A DNA stretch of 64,000 nucleotides, taken from NCBI GenBank assembly GCA_030247855.1, contig JAPDRN010000069.1, positions 123,426 through 187,425 of the forward strand, written 5' to 3'. The notes under the pieces were generated by a model, which did not search any database, was not told the DNA's origin, and saw only the letters and a list, made by a program, of their open reading frames with translations. Shown in pieces: positions 43,991 through 55,007 of the stretch; the stretch's first letter is position 1, and each line of letters begins with the position of its first letter. Origin of the DNA: Knufia peltigerae. Taxonomy: Eukaryota > Ascomycota > Eurotiomycetes > Chaetothyriales > Trichomeriaceae. Made by a program: the position numbers and the translations under genes.

Positions 43991-46673
43991 TCACACGTAA
44001 CCTTGCCTAGTGATGATATTATACCCAGGATCCTCAATCTGAATGTCCGTCTTGACCAAAAACTCCAACGGCATCTCGACCAACATGCCTCTTATCTTTG
44101 CCAGTTCCTCCTTGACGGCCGCGACGCCTTCATCACCACCGGCAAAGTTGTCCTTGGCCACATGTCCCCATTGCGCCATGTGCAACCCGTCGGGTCCGGT
44201 GAACCTCTTCCAAAACAACATCTGGTACTGGATCCACGTCTTGGCCGTGTCGTCCGGCATGGGCGCAAACACTTTACGAAACGCCAGCGTGTTCGTCGAG
44301 GCCACGTCGTCCCAGTACTTCCAGAAGTCATCACTCAAAGGATCAGCGACCATACCGTCTTCTTTCGACCCAAAATCGTACCCGTTGTCTCCCGGCGCGG
44401 GAGTGAAATGCCCATCTGGGTTCCTCATGTTTTGTGGCGCCAACAACCCCAAGTGCTTGCGGAACAGATACCTACGAAGACTCGCGGCGAACCGACTCGC
44501 TTGGAACTTTTGACCGTTCATCGTCGTCTCGAGCGGCGCCGGGTCTTCAATCACCAAGGCAATCTCCGAGTCACGACTGCCCTTCAGCGACCTGTCATTC
44601 AAGTTCGCCGAGCCGCAAAGCACAACTCTGTCATCGGCGATCAACACCTTCGAGTGCACGTACAACTCCTCCGAGACGAACGCGTCGATCTCGTTGACGG
44701 TCCCGCCACCTGCCCACGGGACTTGGCGGATGTCCGTCCCTCCCAGCATGTAGCATGAACTCACGCTGTCCCAGCTTGTGTGCCGTGGGCCCGCGGCGGT
44801 CTGATACTTTCGGTACGCCTGGTGGTTCGCGGTGACATCGTCACCCTCGAACTCGCCGACCTCTTTCTGGGCTTGGAGACCGAATGGGTCCACGATGTCA
44901 TCGTGCTCTTCGCTCGCGAGCTTGTACTCGACACCACTGTCCTTTTCGACCTTTTGCATCAAAGCACTCTCGTTGATCCGATCGTATGTCCTGAGGTTGA
45001 AGAACCTGATGAACTCCCTTGGCTCAACGCCCGCGCGCCTCAGTTTGTCCATGATGCTGAACCCACCTCGAGAGATCGACTTGTATTGCAGCTTCATTAT
45101 TGCCCGGGGTGGGTGACCAGTGATCAAAGCTTGGAGGTCTCCTGGAAACGCAGGGACAGAAGGTAATATGACAATAACCTTGTACCGTTTCTTCTCCTGT
45201 GCGGCACGCAAGATGCGTTGGACGATCGCTTCGCCGACCCGGTTCCATACTGTCCCGAGCCATGTCCCCGTCGCCGTGATGAAGAATTGCTGCTCAATGT
45301 ACACGAAATGCTCGCTCTTTTCGATAATATCAATATACGCATCGTAAACGCTGTGTTCGGGCGTCGGACCACCACTCCAGCTGCTCACACTGCGGATGAG
45401 TTGACATGACATTTGGCCCGCAGTTTGTTTTGCTGTACCCTGTGCTGCTGAAGAATCGTCCATCGATGGTATGCGTTCATATCTCGAATCCTTTGGTAGG
45501 CCGGTATTGTATTTCATACTATGGATAAAGTTCCAGCGTTCGATAAAGTGTTTGCACAGATCAACCACAGCCGGTCCAGCCAGACTGATCGATATATCTT
45601 GCCAACCCATCCTTGACGTGGTAAGTCGACTGAGTTTGTTGTGCTCCCAGTTGTCCAGGTTTTTGAAATCCATCACCCGAGCATTATTGTAGTCCTGGCC
45701 GGGGAAGACAATGTCGTCGAGGTCGCCAGGATGAGCGTCAGCGATGGCATGTTGAATCGTGTCCCATCGACCATAGGACAAATCGATACCACCCATGAAG
45801 ACAGTCTGCTGGTCGCAGATGACCAGTTTCTCGTGATGCGCCCACAGCAGCGTCGGTCCACCAGCCAAGGCAAACAGGTTCTGCAGTGACTCGTCGGATA
45901 TCTTGCCCAAGTTTCCGGCACCGCCTGCCAACGTGCTTTGAAGCAGACTTTTTGTCGATGAGAGAACTCCCTTGGCGCCAGTGTAATGATCCGGGTACCT
46001 GAAGACGGCAATGTTGGGGTGTAAAGCTTCCAAAGCTCTCTTTGTATGGTGGGATGAAACTGTTTCCCTCCATGAATCAGAACATGATTGAACGAAGGCG
46101 TGAGCAACTATGCCATCTGTTTCATTGCTCGGGGAGGGTGCGGTAGGTATACTTACGGTACATAAATTGAGGAACTTCTTTAAAGACAATAACGTTGACT
46201 TTGACTCCTCGCTCTGCGGCAGCAAGAAGCATTCGATCCAGTCGATATTGTTCGTTCTCCGATGGTGGTCGTCTCAGGTATACTTCTGGAGAAACCCACC
46301 CTGAGTTAAAATAAGCAATTGCTTGTCAGCCATTTCAACTCGCCTCCAGTTCCAAAGAGAGATAGAAAGAGTGAGAGTGCGCACATCCTAGAATCCAGAC
46401 GGACTCCTTCACATTCTCCAAGGCCTCAGATACAGCCCAGAAGTAAGCGCACCCGTCGACGTGATACTTGACACTATTGCCCTGCGAGACCGGTGCAGAG
46501 CTATTGTATCTGTGTTCAAGGTTGGGGTTCTTGCCATTCACCATGCCGTTGACCGCGTTGGCGATGCTCCCGAGGCCAAACTTGTTGGTGACATTGTCCA
46601 AATGAGCTCCGTTGGTGACGGTGCTTTGCGCTCTCTTGGCCGCTTCCGTGGCCTTGTTGAAGAGCGAAGTCAT
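43991..46673 (-). CDS. Phospholipase D
   Basis: Exons are 46673-46385, 46300-46157 and 46059-43991 (833 aa). The exon joins give KESVWILGWWVSPEVYLRRPP and VPQFMYLSSHHTKRALEALHPNIAVF, a typical PLD start. Two HKD motifs are present: His220/Lys222/Asp227 and His613/Lys615/Asp620, the second followed by GSANLNDRSLKGSRDSE. PLD cleaves phosphatidylcholine or similar lipids to phosphatidic acid. There are no PX or PH domains, so this is the short fungal type, not the Spo14 type. In the first join Gly stands where most relatives have Asp (WILGWW). It is convergent with the alpha/beta hydrolase gene, 115 bases away. Confidence 0.93.
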
Positions 46674-47827
46674 CTTTGTGTGTACAGATCTCTTTGCGAG
46701 GGCTTTCCTCTTCGAGATCTACAAAGATTTCATTGTCGCAGAACGTAGTCCTCTAGCCCTCTTTATATCTTGGTCCGTTTAGCCCAAACCCGAAGGTTCA
46801 GTCATCGCGGCTGGGGGGGCGGGCTTTTGACCATGTACGTCAGCCTTTACAGCCCAACAAGATATCTCTCATCGCATGCAATGCCTGAAGAGCCAATCCG
46901 GCTTCCACGGCGATCTCCTGCCATATTCAAGCTCGAGCATAGTACCTAAAGTTTCAGCCCATACGGCGCCAGTGCACACCAACAACTGGCCACCGTCCTC
47001 GCATCTCGACGAGTTCGAGGAACTGAAGAAGATTCCGAGAAAGCAAGCACATTGTCCGCTCCGTTCACAGTTCAATAGACACGTCGTTAGACTGATGAGA
47101 GGAGGTGTATGTAAAATGCAGTTTATGTGTACGTACATACTTGCATGGACCATGGACGCACGAGGTCTACAGCCACGCTGATCTTTTTCAGCCTTGAGAA
47201 AATATCAGCTTCATATCGGAAACGCCAGGATGTATACCTTTAGTGATTGGGCATTAGAAGTCTCTAGCCATGCAAGGAAGAAAAGCGTGCCTTACCTCCA
47301 GGAGCTCCAGTGCTCATTGGCTTACCCCATCCTCGATGTGCTGCATGGTTGTCGGCTAGGACCGAGCGACAGCGGATTTACGTACAGACTTGCAGTCAGA
47401 AGGTGGACCATCAAGCTAACGGTTTGGCCGACACGACAAGTGAACCCCAAAGATATTCCACGGCTGGCATCCAAAGATGTTCATGTTTGATGCCTTTTCA
47501 GTCGAGCTGAAATGGATTATATTAATGGCGCACATGCTAGCTGCGATGGTGCATTGGCAATGCGAAAAGCAATATTGTGCATAGGTCGAAGAAGCAAGAC
47601 TAGTCTTGTAACACGTCGTATTTTATATACTCTTGCTGCGGCATTGAGAGGTGTTCCCCCTGTACTTTACATCCATCAAACCTCAAGTAGAAGTCCAGAT
47701 TCTTGCCCTGACCCAGTCATTTTGATCCTCGGTCCTCGAGGGGTCCTCCGCGCTGAGATACATCCCCATTCGATTGTTATCTGCTTTGCCTGTGTCAGTC
47801 CAGTACAATTCTTGATCATAGGACATC
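46674..47827. other. Divergent intergenic region, PLD / CalB-like lipase
   Basis: 1.15 kb. A G-run (near 46812) and a pyrimidine-rich stretch are the only notable points. Open frames of 60-122 codons look random. No gene was recognised. Confidence 0.4.
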
Positions 47828-48952
47828 ATGTTCCGGTCGAAGAAGGTCAACATCAACAGCCACCAGAACAAGAACCCTGACCCAGCCGTCGCCGTCTACC
47901 AGCAACTCGACAGCCATGATGCGCCATATGCGCTTACCGAGGACGTACTGCGCTCCGTGATATTTATCCCTGCCGACTTCAATCATGGAAAAGATGGAAA
48001 GACACCTGTGATTCTGGTGCCGGGTACTGGCTCATATGGTGGCGAGGCATATGAACACAACTTTGCTAAGCTCCTCCGTGGGACCTCCTTTGCAGACCCT
48101 GTTTGGCTGAACATCCCAGGCCGAATGTGTGATGAAGCGCCTAAGAATGCAGAACACGTAGCGTACGCCATCAATTACCTTTCAACGTTATGCGACACTA
48201 AAGTCGCAGTCATCGCTTGGTCACAAGGCAACCTGTCAACCCAATGGGCATTGAAGTATTGGCCCAGCACCCGCACACGGGTCAGCAACTTCATCTGTCT
48301 GTCGGCAGATTTTCGAGGGACGGTACAAGCATGGGGACTCGCGCCATGTCCATATACTATACCAGGCACACCGGCCGTTTGGAACCAAACACGCAACTCC
48401 AAGTTCATTGCGACATTGCGCTCCAATGGCGGAGACTCGGCGTATGTCCCGACCACATCGATATACTCTTCGACCGATGAGGTCGTGCAGCCGCAATTTG
48501 GACCGTTTGCATCCGCCTTGATGAAGGATGAGAGGAATGTCGGCGTCACGAATTGTGAAATCCAGCGCGCGGCCGTCAAGTCCATGAAGCCTGGGCAGCT
48601 GGCATATTCTCACGAAGGGGTTATGCACAGTTCGTTGGCGTGGGCGTTGGCCGAAGACGCTCTGAAGAACGGTGGACCAGGGCGGTTGGATCGGATCAAT
48701 ATGGCTGGAGTGTGTAAAAGTAGGATAGCACCTGGCCTGAGTATCTTGGACGCAACACAGACGCAGGCCCTGAGTGCGTGGTGCCTGAAGAGTATCTTAC
48801 TGTTTACCCCCAAACCGTGGAACGAGCCAGCTCTCCCTCTCTATGTGGCGTCAGAGAACGTTGACTATGTACCCGAAGAGGTTGTAGAGCCAGTGAAGCA
48901 AGAGACGCATGTCGCGGAGGCTGAAGTCGCGGCACCAGCAGCCGCAGCATAG
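47828..48952 (+). CDS. CalB-like lipase (alpha/beta hydrolase)
   Basis: The gene is intronless and encodes 374 aa. It follows Candida antarctica lipase B closely in motif order: VILVPGTGSYGG, the nucleophile Ser132 in AWSQGN, ADFRGTVQAWGL, Asp217 in SSTDEVVQPQ and His262 in YSHEGVMHSS. CalB-type lipases cut esters of fatty acids. Unlike CalB it has no N-terminal signal peptide: it starts MFRSKKVNINSHQNKNPDPA, so it may be intracellular, unless a missed upstream exon supplies one. The tail (VEEVVEP...AAPAAAA) is acidic and Ala-rich and is not part of the fold. Confidence 0.87.
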   Translation: MFRSKKVNINSHQNKNPDPAVAVYQQLDSHDAPYALTEDVLRSVIFIPADFNHGKDGKTPVILVPGTGSYGGEAYEHNFAKLLRGTSFADPVWLNIPGRMCDEAPKNAEHVAYAINYLSTLCDTKVAVIAWSQGNLSTQWALKYWPSTRTRVSNFICLSADFRGTVQAWGLAPCPYTIPGTPAVWNQTRNSKFIATLRSNGGDSAYVPTTSIYSSTDEVVQPQFGPFASALMKDERNVGVTNCEIQRAAVKSMKPGQLAYSHEGVMHSSLAWALAEDALKNGGPGRLDRINMAGVCKSRIAPGLSILDATQTQALSAWCLKSILLFTPKPWNEPALPLYVASENVDYVPEEVVEPVKQETHVAEAEVAAPAAAA

Positions 48953-50053
48953 AAGCTGGGACAAGGTACTGGGGTGGACTGTTATGTACGGATAGGCGTT
49001 ACCAGGGGCATGGAATCAGGCTCTTTGAATCACATATTTGACCAGTTCGTCTCAGGAGTGGTTTCCAAACATCGTGACTTAGTCTGGAAAGCATCATCAT
49101 GGAAGTGCCTGGAGCAGGTTGCGCCTGCCAGCACCCTCCGCCTCCACAGGGTTATCGGATTGACGCGTAGAATATCAAAGGGCGGCGACTTGCCGCTGGG
49201 ACGTGTGCGACAAGATGTTTCGATCGAAGAATGGGCGTCTCGGCAAATTTGTTCTCGGTCCGAAGTATGCACCTTGAGATCTTAGTGCATGGGCCAATTT
49301 CCCTGCACAAGAAAAAGACAGCAAGACCTCTTTCTGGCTGAATCAAAGTCAAGAGTCACCTTGATATATCATCGCTAGGGCACACAAACCAATGAATACA
49401 AGGAACCAGTATGTCCGTTGATGGATATTTGTTGCTGGATAGAGAGAGTGGGGCATGCGTATCTCACTGGGCATCATCACTCAAGCAAACTCGTACTCGT
49501 ATCTCAACCGAGATCTTCTGGAAAGTACGAAGATGATTCTCGTACACACAGTACAAAGACTGTTCGATCCCTCGGCTTTCCCCTCGTTCTCTCTGGCTTC
49601 TACCGAAGTCGATGTACCTCTGGACACGGACACCCCACGGAGAGGAATTGCGGAGGATCCTTTTCAGCCGAAATCCCACTTTCTTTCACTTCCCTTCATG
49701 GGGCTGATGGGGAGAGATACAAGTCACCGATATTCCCCTCTAGACATCACAAAGCCCCACGCTCACTCGGCAGGTCCATTCTCCCAATCCAACATAGCCT
49801 AATCGCAAAACAGCCAGTTACAGAAATGCAAAGACATGCAATCGCACAAATGCCGAGTCCATTCGTCAGCCAAAGACTTGACTGGGTCGTGCTCTTCCAA
49901 CCTCGTACGATACGAGGGGTTGAACTGAAACATTCAATATCTTCGTCGTGAGCTGCATTCTTTCTGTTCACAATCACATCAGCTCGTGGCGTGAGATCTG
50001 AGCAAAGTATCCCTCGGAGTATACTTGTCAGCATACATCAAAGAACCGCCAAT
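48953..50053. other. Intergenic region upstream of the second P450
   Basis: 1.1 kb, between two plus-strand genes. Open frames up to 177 codons (49418-49951) begin with a non-ATG codon and look random. No gene was recognised. Confidence 0.4.
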
Positions 50054-51966
50054 ATGGGTGCCATGGTGCATCTCCAGAATGCGGCCCCGAGTGCCAGCAA
50101 GATCGCCATTGGGTTGGCCGTCTTTGGCGTCATCGCCGTGATAGCGGACTATGTTCGCATGCTTATTTTGAGAAGTAAAATGGTGAGTGCCTTAGGGACC
50201 AACGAGCCATACGCAGTATGAGTACACGATGGAATGGAATTGACGATTTATGTCTGTGGTAGCCTCCTGGTCCAATGCCTTGGCCGATCATAGGAAACAC
50301 ATTTCAACTACCCGATGTCAAACCATGGTTCTACTTTGAGGAATTGTCGAAACGATATAAGACACCCATCATCACATACTGGATCGGACGAAACCCAACG
50401 GTATGGATCAATGAAGCCACGGCCGCGTCCGAGATCCTAGACAAGCGTGCAGCAATCTACTCGTCCCGTCCTCGAATGGTTGTGTTTGGTGAACTCAGCA
50501 TGGGCCAGAACAACATTGTGTCAATGTACTACGGTGACCGATGGCGACTGCACCGCAAGTTGACTCACATGGGTGTTGGGCTCCAGCATGTCCGCAGCTA
50601 CAGTGGTTTCCAGAACAATGAGAGCAAGGTGGTTGCGTATGAAATCCTTCAGAACCCCAAGGACTATGTGATGGCGTTTGAACGATACGCAGCATCCGTC
50701 GTCAGCATTATTGGCTTTAATCGCCGTATCAGCAGCAAAGAAGACCCCATCATTACGGAAGTTATTGCTGTGATGCAGAAGGCTGCCGAGTTGAATGTGC
50801 CAGGCAAGACTTTTCCAATGCTGATGGAGACATTCCCATGTAAGTATTCGCTCTGAAAGGTCGAGACGTCGTTGATGCTAACGGCATTCAAGGGCTTTCG
50901 AAGTTTCCCAACTGGATGGCGCCCTGGAAGCATGGTCTCGGCAGTAGAGGCCGTGGACGAAATTTTTACTATGCTCTTGCCGACGAAGCGGCCAACAAGG
51001 AAAACCACGGGAACTGCTATGCGAAGAAGATTTTTGACGAGGCGCCCAAGTACGGTTTGAACGAATTGGAAATTGCTTCGCTCAACGGTAATCTGTTTGG
51101 GGCTGGAAGCGATACCTCGAGTTCGACGCTTGTCACGTTTGTGCTCGCATGCTGCGCTTTCCCAGAAGCTCTGCCCAAGGCGTGGGAAGAACTTGATCGT
51201 GTGGTTGGTGCCTACCGAAGTCCAGGTCTCGACGATGACTTGCCGTACGTCCGCGCTTTCACAAAGGAAGTATTCAGATGGCGTTCCGTGGCCATCATTG
51301 GAGGTCAGCCTCACGCTCCGATCCAAGATGATGTTTACAACGTAAGTTTGACAACAAATATGGTGGTAAAGGTGATGGTACTGATCTGTGTGTGATATAA
51401 AAGGGATGGTACATTCCCAAAAACACTTGGGTCCAAGGAAACGTGTGGGCCATTCACCGAAACGAGAACAATTTCCCCGAACCAGATCGATTCTGTCCCG
51501 AGCGGTTTTTCGAAGATCATCCTCTCCATCGTCCGTTCCCGAACGAGAAGGGTTACATGACTTTTGGGTGGGGTAGAAGAGTCTGCAGTGGTCAAGGGTT
51601 GGCTGAGCAAGGAACTTTTTTGACTGTTGCACGCTTGCTGTGGGCTTTCAATATTCAAAAAGCTCTCGACAAGAATGGCAATGAAATCCCAGTGGACATC
51701 TTCAAGTATACGTAAGTCTCTTTCCCCTTTGTTTTGAAACATGCCCCGGGAAGCGTGCGTCAAAATAACAAACGGCTGACTTTGTGGATTGGAACAGAAA
51801 CGGATTGAATTGGCGACCGGAACCCTTTGAATGTCGCATCACTCCTCGAACTCCAGAGATCAAAGAGACGATAGAACGCGAGGGAAAGCAGGCATTGGAG
51901 GAGTTGTCGCAGTTTGAAGGGGAGAGCAAGTACCGTATGAGTACGTTTTATTTGCAGAAGTTTTGA
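50054..51966 (+). CDS. Cytochrome P450 (second of two)
   Basis: Exons are 50054-50182, 50263-50839, 50893-51341, 51404-51711 and 51798-51966 (543 aa). The N-terminal anchor (IAIGLAVFGVIAVIADYV) is followed by PPGPMPWPIIGNTF. The I-helix has GAGSDTSSS, the ExxR motif is KEVFRWR and the heme loop is FGWGRRVCSGQ. Five exons are joined with in-frame, canonical GT-AG introns of 53-86 nt. The group matches OrdA-like P450s of filamentous fungi, which hydroxylate diverse compounds; its substrate is unknown. The small hydrophilic C-terminal exon ends YLQKF. Confidence 0.92.
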
Positions 51967-52201
51967 GTAAGGATGTGACAACAGGGAACCAACGACGTTC
52001 GGAGTTGGATCAAGGGTTCACGATAGTAGTAGTACACAGTACAGTCGACAGATGATTGTATCTTAGACATTGTAGGACGGCTTGCGACACAGGAGCTGAA
52101 TATTTACAATGTCCAGACCAGTTTTGCCACCAACTCTTGCATATGCTGCAATAAATAACATTTATACAATGACACGGACCTTTCTAGTTATAGTGTTTTC
52201 T
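51967..52201. other. Short convergent intergenic region
   Basis: 235 bases between the P450 stop and the stop of the next gene. Nothing was recognised. Confidence 0.5.
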
Positions 52202-53341
52202 TTACAACCTTGACCACCCACCAATTTTACGACGGAGGCTCAAAACGTTCTTGGCTGCCATCTTCGCGTCCCCTACCACCCCACGAGCAACACCAAAACC
52301 TTTGCGGATTCTGGTAGTAGACATTCGAACTGGAACATGACGACGACGATGACCATCAATACTTTTTCGATATCCGTATGGTGTCGGTGAACGGTATCTT
52401 CTTTTCCTCGTCTGCTTCGATCTTGATGTTGAAAGGGCTAGTACAGACGACGAATGTTCTGCCAGCTGAGGGAGGAGCGCTGTATCTTCATCACCATCGT
52501 CGGTACTAGTATCAGATGAGGAGTCGTTTTCGATTTCGCTTTCAAATTCGATATGATCTGTCGTTTTCTCACAGTCTTTTTCAGACCCTGAGGCTTGCGA
52601 CGGTGGCGTGATAATGACAACATCGTCAGTTCGTGTCTTTTCCATCTCCGCCTCTGTCCTTGACGTGGAGTCTCGTGTACTGATAATACCTCCTCCTCGA
52701 CGAGCAGAGAGCGCTCGAGATATTTTCTTCCCCACGGATTTGATTTTGGAACTTCTGGGTCTGCTGCTTGACATTTCGAGTGGGACATTCTCTCCAGAGA
52801 CTTTGAGTCCAGAAAATACATGCCTGGTCTTCGATTCCACGGCACCAAATATACTCCTCCGTCCGGCTTTTAATCCAGCAAGAGCATCTTTCGTCTTGAC
52901 CGACACAGCGGCGAAAACACTCTCGCGCTTCTTTGTTTGTGTCTTTTCAGTCTTCTCGTGCACGTCTGGTTTTGTCACTTCACACTCGACAATCTCCTTC
53001 CATGTCTCCTCTTCTCGTTGTACCCGAAGCCCTTGTAACATGATAGCTTCACGTATCTTGTTGACGTATTCCAGTACATGCTCAGAATGTTCTTGTACCT
53101 GTAGTTCACAACCATCCATACATGGTGGATCATCTTTGGGTTCGAGTTCGAATTCGCTTTCGATCACGATTTCTTGTACCTCCACTTCAACTCGAGGTCG
53201 AGGCAACATCTCAATTGGTTCTTCAGGAATGCTAGCCATGCGCTTCACCCTGGGAGATGAGGCTGCTCGACCGCGGACGCCGGCGTCCTTTTCCTGGATC
53301 TTGTCCTTGCGCTCCGGATGGGTTTCGGCCTCTGTTACCAT
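52202..53341 (-). CDS. Hypothetical charged protein, no known domain
   Basis: 379 codons from the ATG at 53341 (MVTEAETHPERKDK). The open frame extends upstream without an ATG. The protein alternates acidic (EIVIESEFELE, DSSSDTSTDDGDED) and basic (KTKDALAGLKAGRRS, KKISRALSARRGGG, KQTRKRRYRS) stretches. It carries two short copies of a pattern like SVFAAVSVKTKDALAGLKAGRRS / SIFGAVESKTRHVFSGLKVS, which looks like an internal repeat. The C-terminus is basic with a VARGVVGDAKMAAKNVLSLRR helix. There is no signal or membrane span. Mostly disordered. I do not recognise it. Confidence 0.6.
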   Translation of the reverse strand: MVTEAETHPERKDKIQEKDAGVRGRAASSPRVKRMASIPEEPIEMLPRPRVEVEVQEIVIESEFELEPKDDPPCMDGCELQVQEHSEHVLEYVNKIREAIMLQGLRVQREEETWKEIVECEVTKPDVHEKTEKTQTKKRESVFAAVSVKTKDALAGLKAGRRSIFGAVESKTRHVFSGLKVSGENVPLEMSSSRPRSSKIKSVGKKISRALSARRGGGIISTRDSTSRTEAEMEKTRTDDVVIITPPSQASGSEKDCEKTTDHIEFESEIENDSSSDTSTDDGDEDTALLPQLAEHSSSVLALSTSRSKQTRKRRYRSPTPYGYRKSIDGHRRRHVPVRMSTTRIRKGFGVARGVVGDAKMAAKNVLSLRRKIGGWSRL

Positions 53342-53761
53342 GGCTGATCTTAATTGTTTTTTCCGAATACGGCGTATTTGTTTCGAAAGGTTGATTGAGC
53401 TAGCCCATGAATTCGATGACTCGAGTCGTGAATATGAATATGCGCTGGTCGGAAAGCATTTTATTGTGTACCTTTCTTGGTTGTCCTTGTTGAATGATAT
53501 CAATAGCCATCTAAAAAGTTACTCTTGACTTGGACAAACAAAGGTCCTTGTGCTTTGGACAATGAATGTCTGCGAATATAGTAGAGCATGGTTAATCGGT
53601 TTTGAGTTTTCTTCGTGGCGATCGTTTAGAAACAAAGAGAAGACCAATCTGGTCATTCTGGGCCCTTTGTTAGAATTTGCTGTCGCTTAGATGGTGTCGG
53701 ATGTACGTATTGAATAGCACATTCAGATCGATGATCATGTAGAAGGGACCTCCTGTGACAT
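53342..53761. other. Intergenic region, hypothetical / Ada-type gene
   Basis: 420 bases. Both neighbours are on the minus strand. It is the upstream side of the hypothetical gene and the 3' side of the Ada-type gene. Nothing specific was seen. Confidence 0.45.
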
Positions 53762-54514
53762 TCATCCGAATGTAAATTGATCAAGAACGTCGGGGTCAGA
53801 AAAGCTGTCGTAGGCCGAGAAATCAAAGAACTCGTCGGTTGAGCATTCCAGACCGGTTGACATGGCTTCGTCTTGGGGCCATCCGAGAATGTTCTCCTCT
53901 TGATCGAATAGTTTCAATTGCTCCTCTACAGCCTCGTATGCCGCAACAGAGGCGTAATGTTTCATGTTCAATTCCATAAACGCAAAGTCACCATCGTCTG
54001 GCAGACAACCACCTCCGACGGGCGATGTAGTGACGCTATTATCATGTACCTGTAAGTCATGCCCCGAGCTAGGAGATGCCAACTCCGAGTTGCTTTGACT
54101 CCTGATCTTGAGAGTGTATACAGCAGGAGTTGACCCGATGATGTCTTTGAATATACCATGAAGGTATCTCGACGAAATGTTGACATTTTGCGCCACTTCC
54201 TTAAGCGTCGTGTTGCCTTTGGTCATTGCAATGTATTCACATGCTTTCTTGACGGTTTCTCTCTGTGGCTGCGTGATGGTACTGCCCTCGACGTGATTGC
54301 GATCCGGTTTACATCGCTTGCAAGGTCGGAAGCCGGCGAGAGCCGCTTGGACAGGAGTGTCATAAAACTTCACGTTGGCCCTTCGAGCCAGTCGTGCCGG
54401 GCATGTTGGTCTGCAGAAGATCTTCGTAGTTATGACGGCGTAAACAAATGCCTGGTCGGCATGCTTGGATCGGGACTGCACGGCCAACCACCGTCGATGA
54501 TCGATATCAGACAT
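53762..54514 (-). CDS. Ada-type methyl-phosphotriester sensor with AraC helix-turn-helix
   Basis: The gene is intronless and encodes 250 aa. Residues 9-70 are the Ada metal-binding domain (IFCRPTCPARL ... GFRPCKRCKP). The four Cys are at 34, 38, 65 and 68, with the same 4-27-3 spacing as E. coli Ada Cys38/42/69/72, where the first one takes a methyl group from DNA phosphotriesters. Residues about 80-135 hold one AraC-type HTH (TTLKEVAQNVNISSRYLHGIFKDI). There is no O6-methylguanine methyltransferase domain. The last 60 residues are acidic with Phe/Leu (QLKLFDQEE ... FFDFSAYDSFSDPDVLDQFTFG), like a transcription activation domain. It likely activates repair genes after DNA methylation damage. 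A bacterial origin of the gene is likely. Confidence 0.88.
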   Translation of the reverse strand: MSDIDHRRWLAVQSRSKHADQAFVYAVITTKIFCRPTCPARLARRANVKFYDTPVQAALAGFRPCKRCKPDRNHVEGSTITQPQRETVKKACEYIAMTKGNTTLKEVAQNVNISSRYLHGIFKDIIGSTPAVYTLKIRSQSNSELASPSSGHDLQVHDNSVTTSPVGGGCLPDDGDFAFMELNMKHYASVAAYEAVEEQLKLFDQEENILGWPQDEAMSTGLECSTDEFFDFSAYDSFSDPDVLDQFTFG

Positions 54515-55007
54515 GATTGAATTCGGTTCGGTTCCTGGATCAAAAAAGAGGTTCTTCACTACCTGTGACGTTGAGATGGATTCAACGCAAGTAATACGAT
54601 AATCAGACTCAAGTCAAGCCTCAGGTTGATGGATTCGAGTGAGATGGATGGTGGAATCGATCGTCCTTTTGTGCTGACGAGCCTGAGATAGGCGAGAAAT
54701 TACGCTAAGCCATGAATCAGCTAGTCTCTAGATGAGTCAGAGGGGTTGTGCTGCTAAAGTGACCAATTGGAGGCATCAATCGAAAAGTCTTGACTGCGAC
54801 ATCATCGAATTTCTCCCCGGAGGTCAAAAAGCGGCGTGAATGTCACTTTGCGAATTCAGGGAAGTGTCTCTCTATGCCCACATCGTAGACCTACCATACA
54901 GGCGAGAGGTAGTCAAATTTTGTGTGATTTTGTCATTGTATTTGATAAACTTCTTCATTGGAAAACCCAGCGCCTTTGGGTGACCCCTGTCCAACTTCAA
55001 ACAATCA
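54515..55007. other. Divergent intergenic region, Ada-type / GrpB
   Basis: 493 bases between two start codons. It likely holds both promoters. No named site was recognised. Confidence 0.4.

Noticed and set aside
49418..49951. A 177-codon plus-strand frame
   Set aside because: Its opening codon is TTG, the composition looks random, and nothing in it matches a family.
38561..51966. A secondary-metabolite gene cluster
   Set aside because: Two P450s and hydrolases are present but there is no PKS, NRPS, terpene synthase or DMATS gene, nor a pathway regulator.
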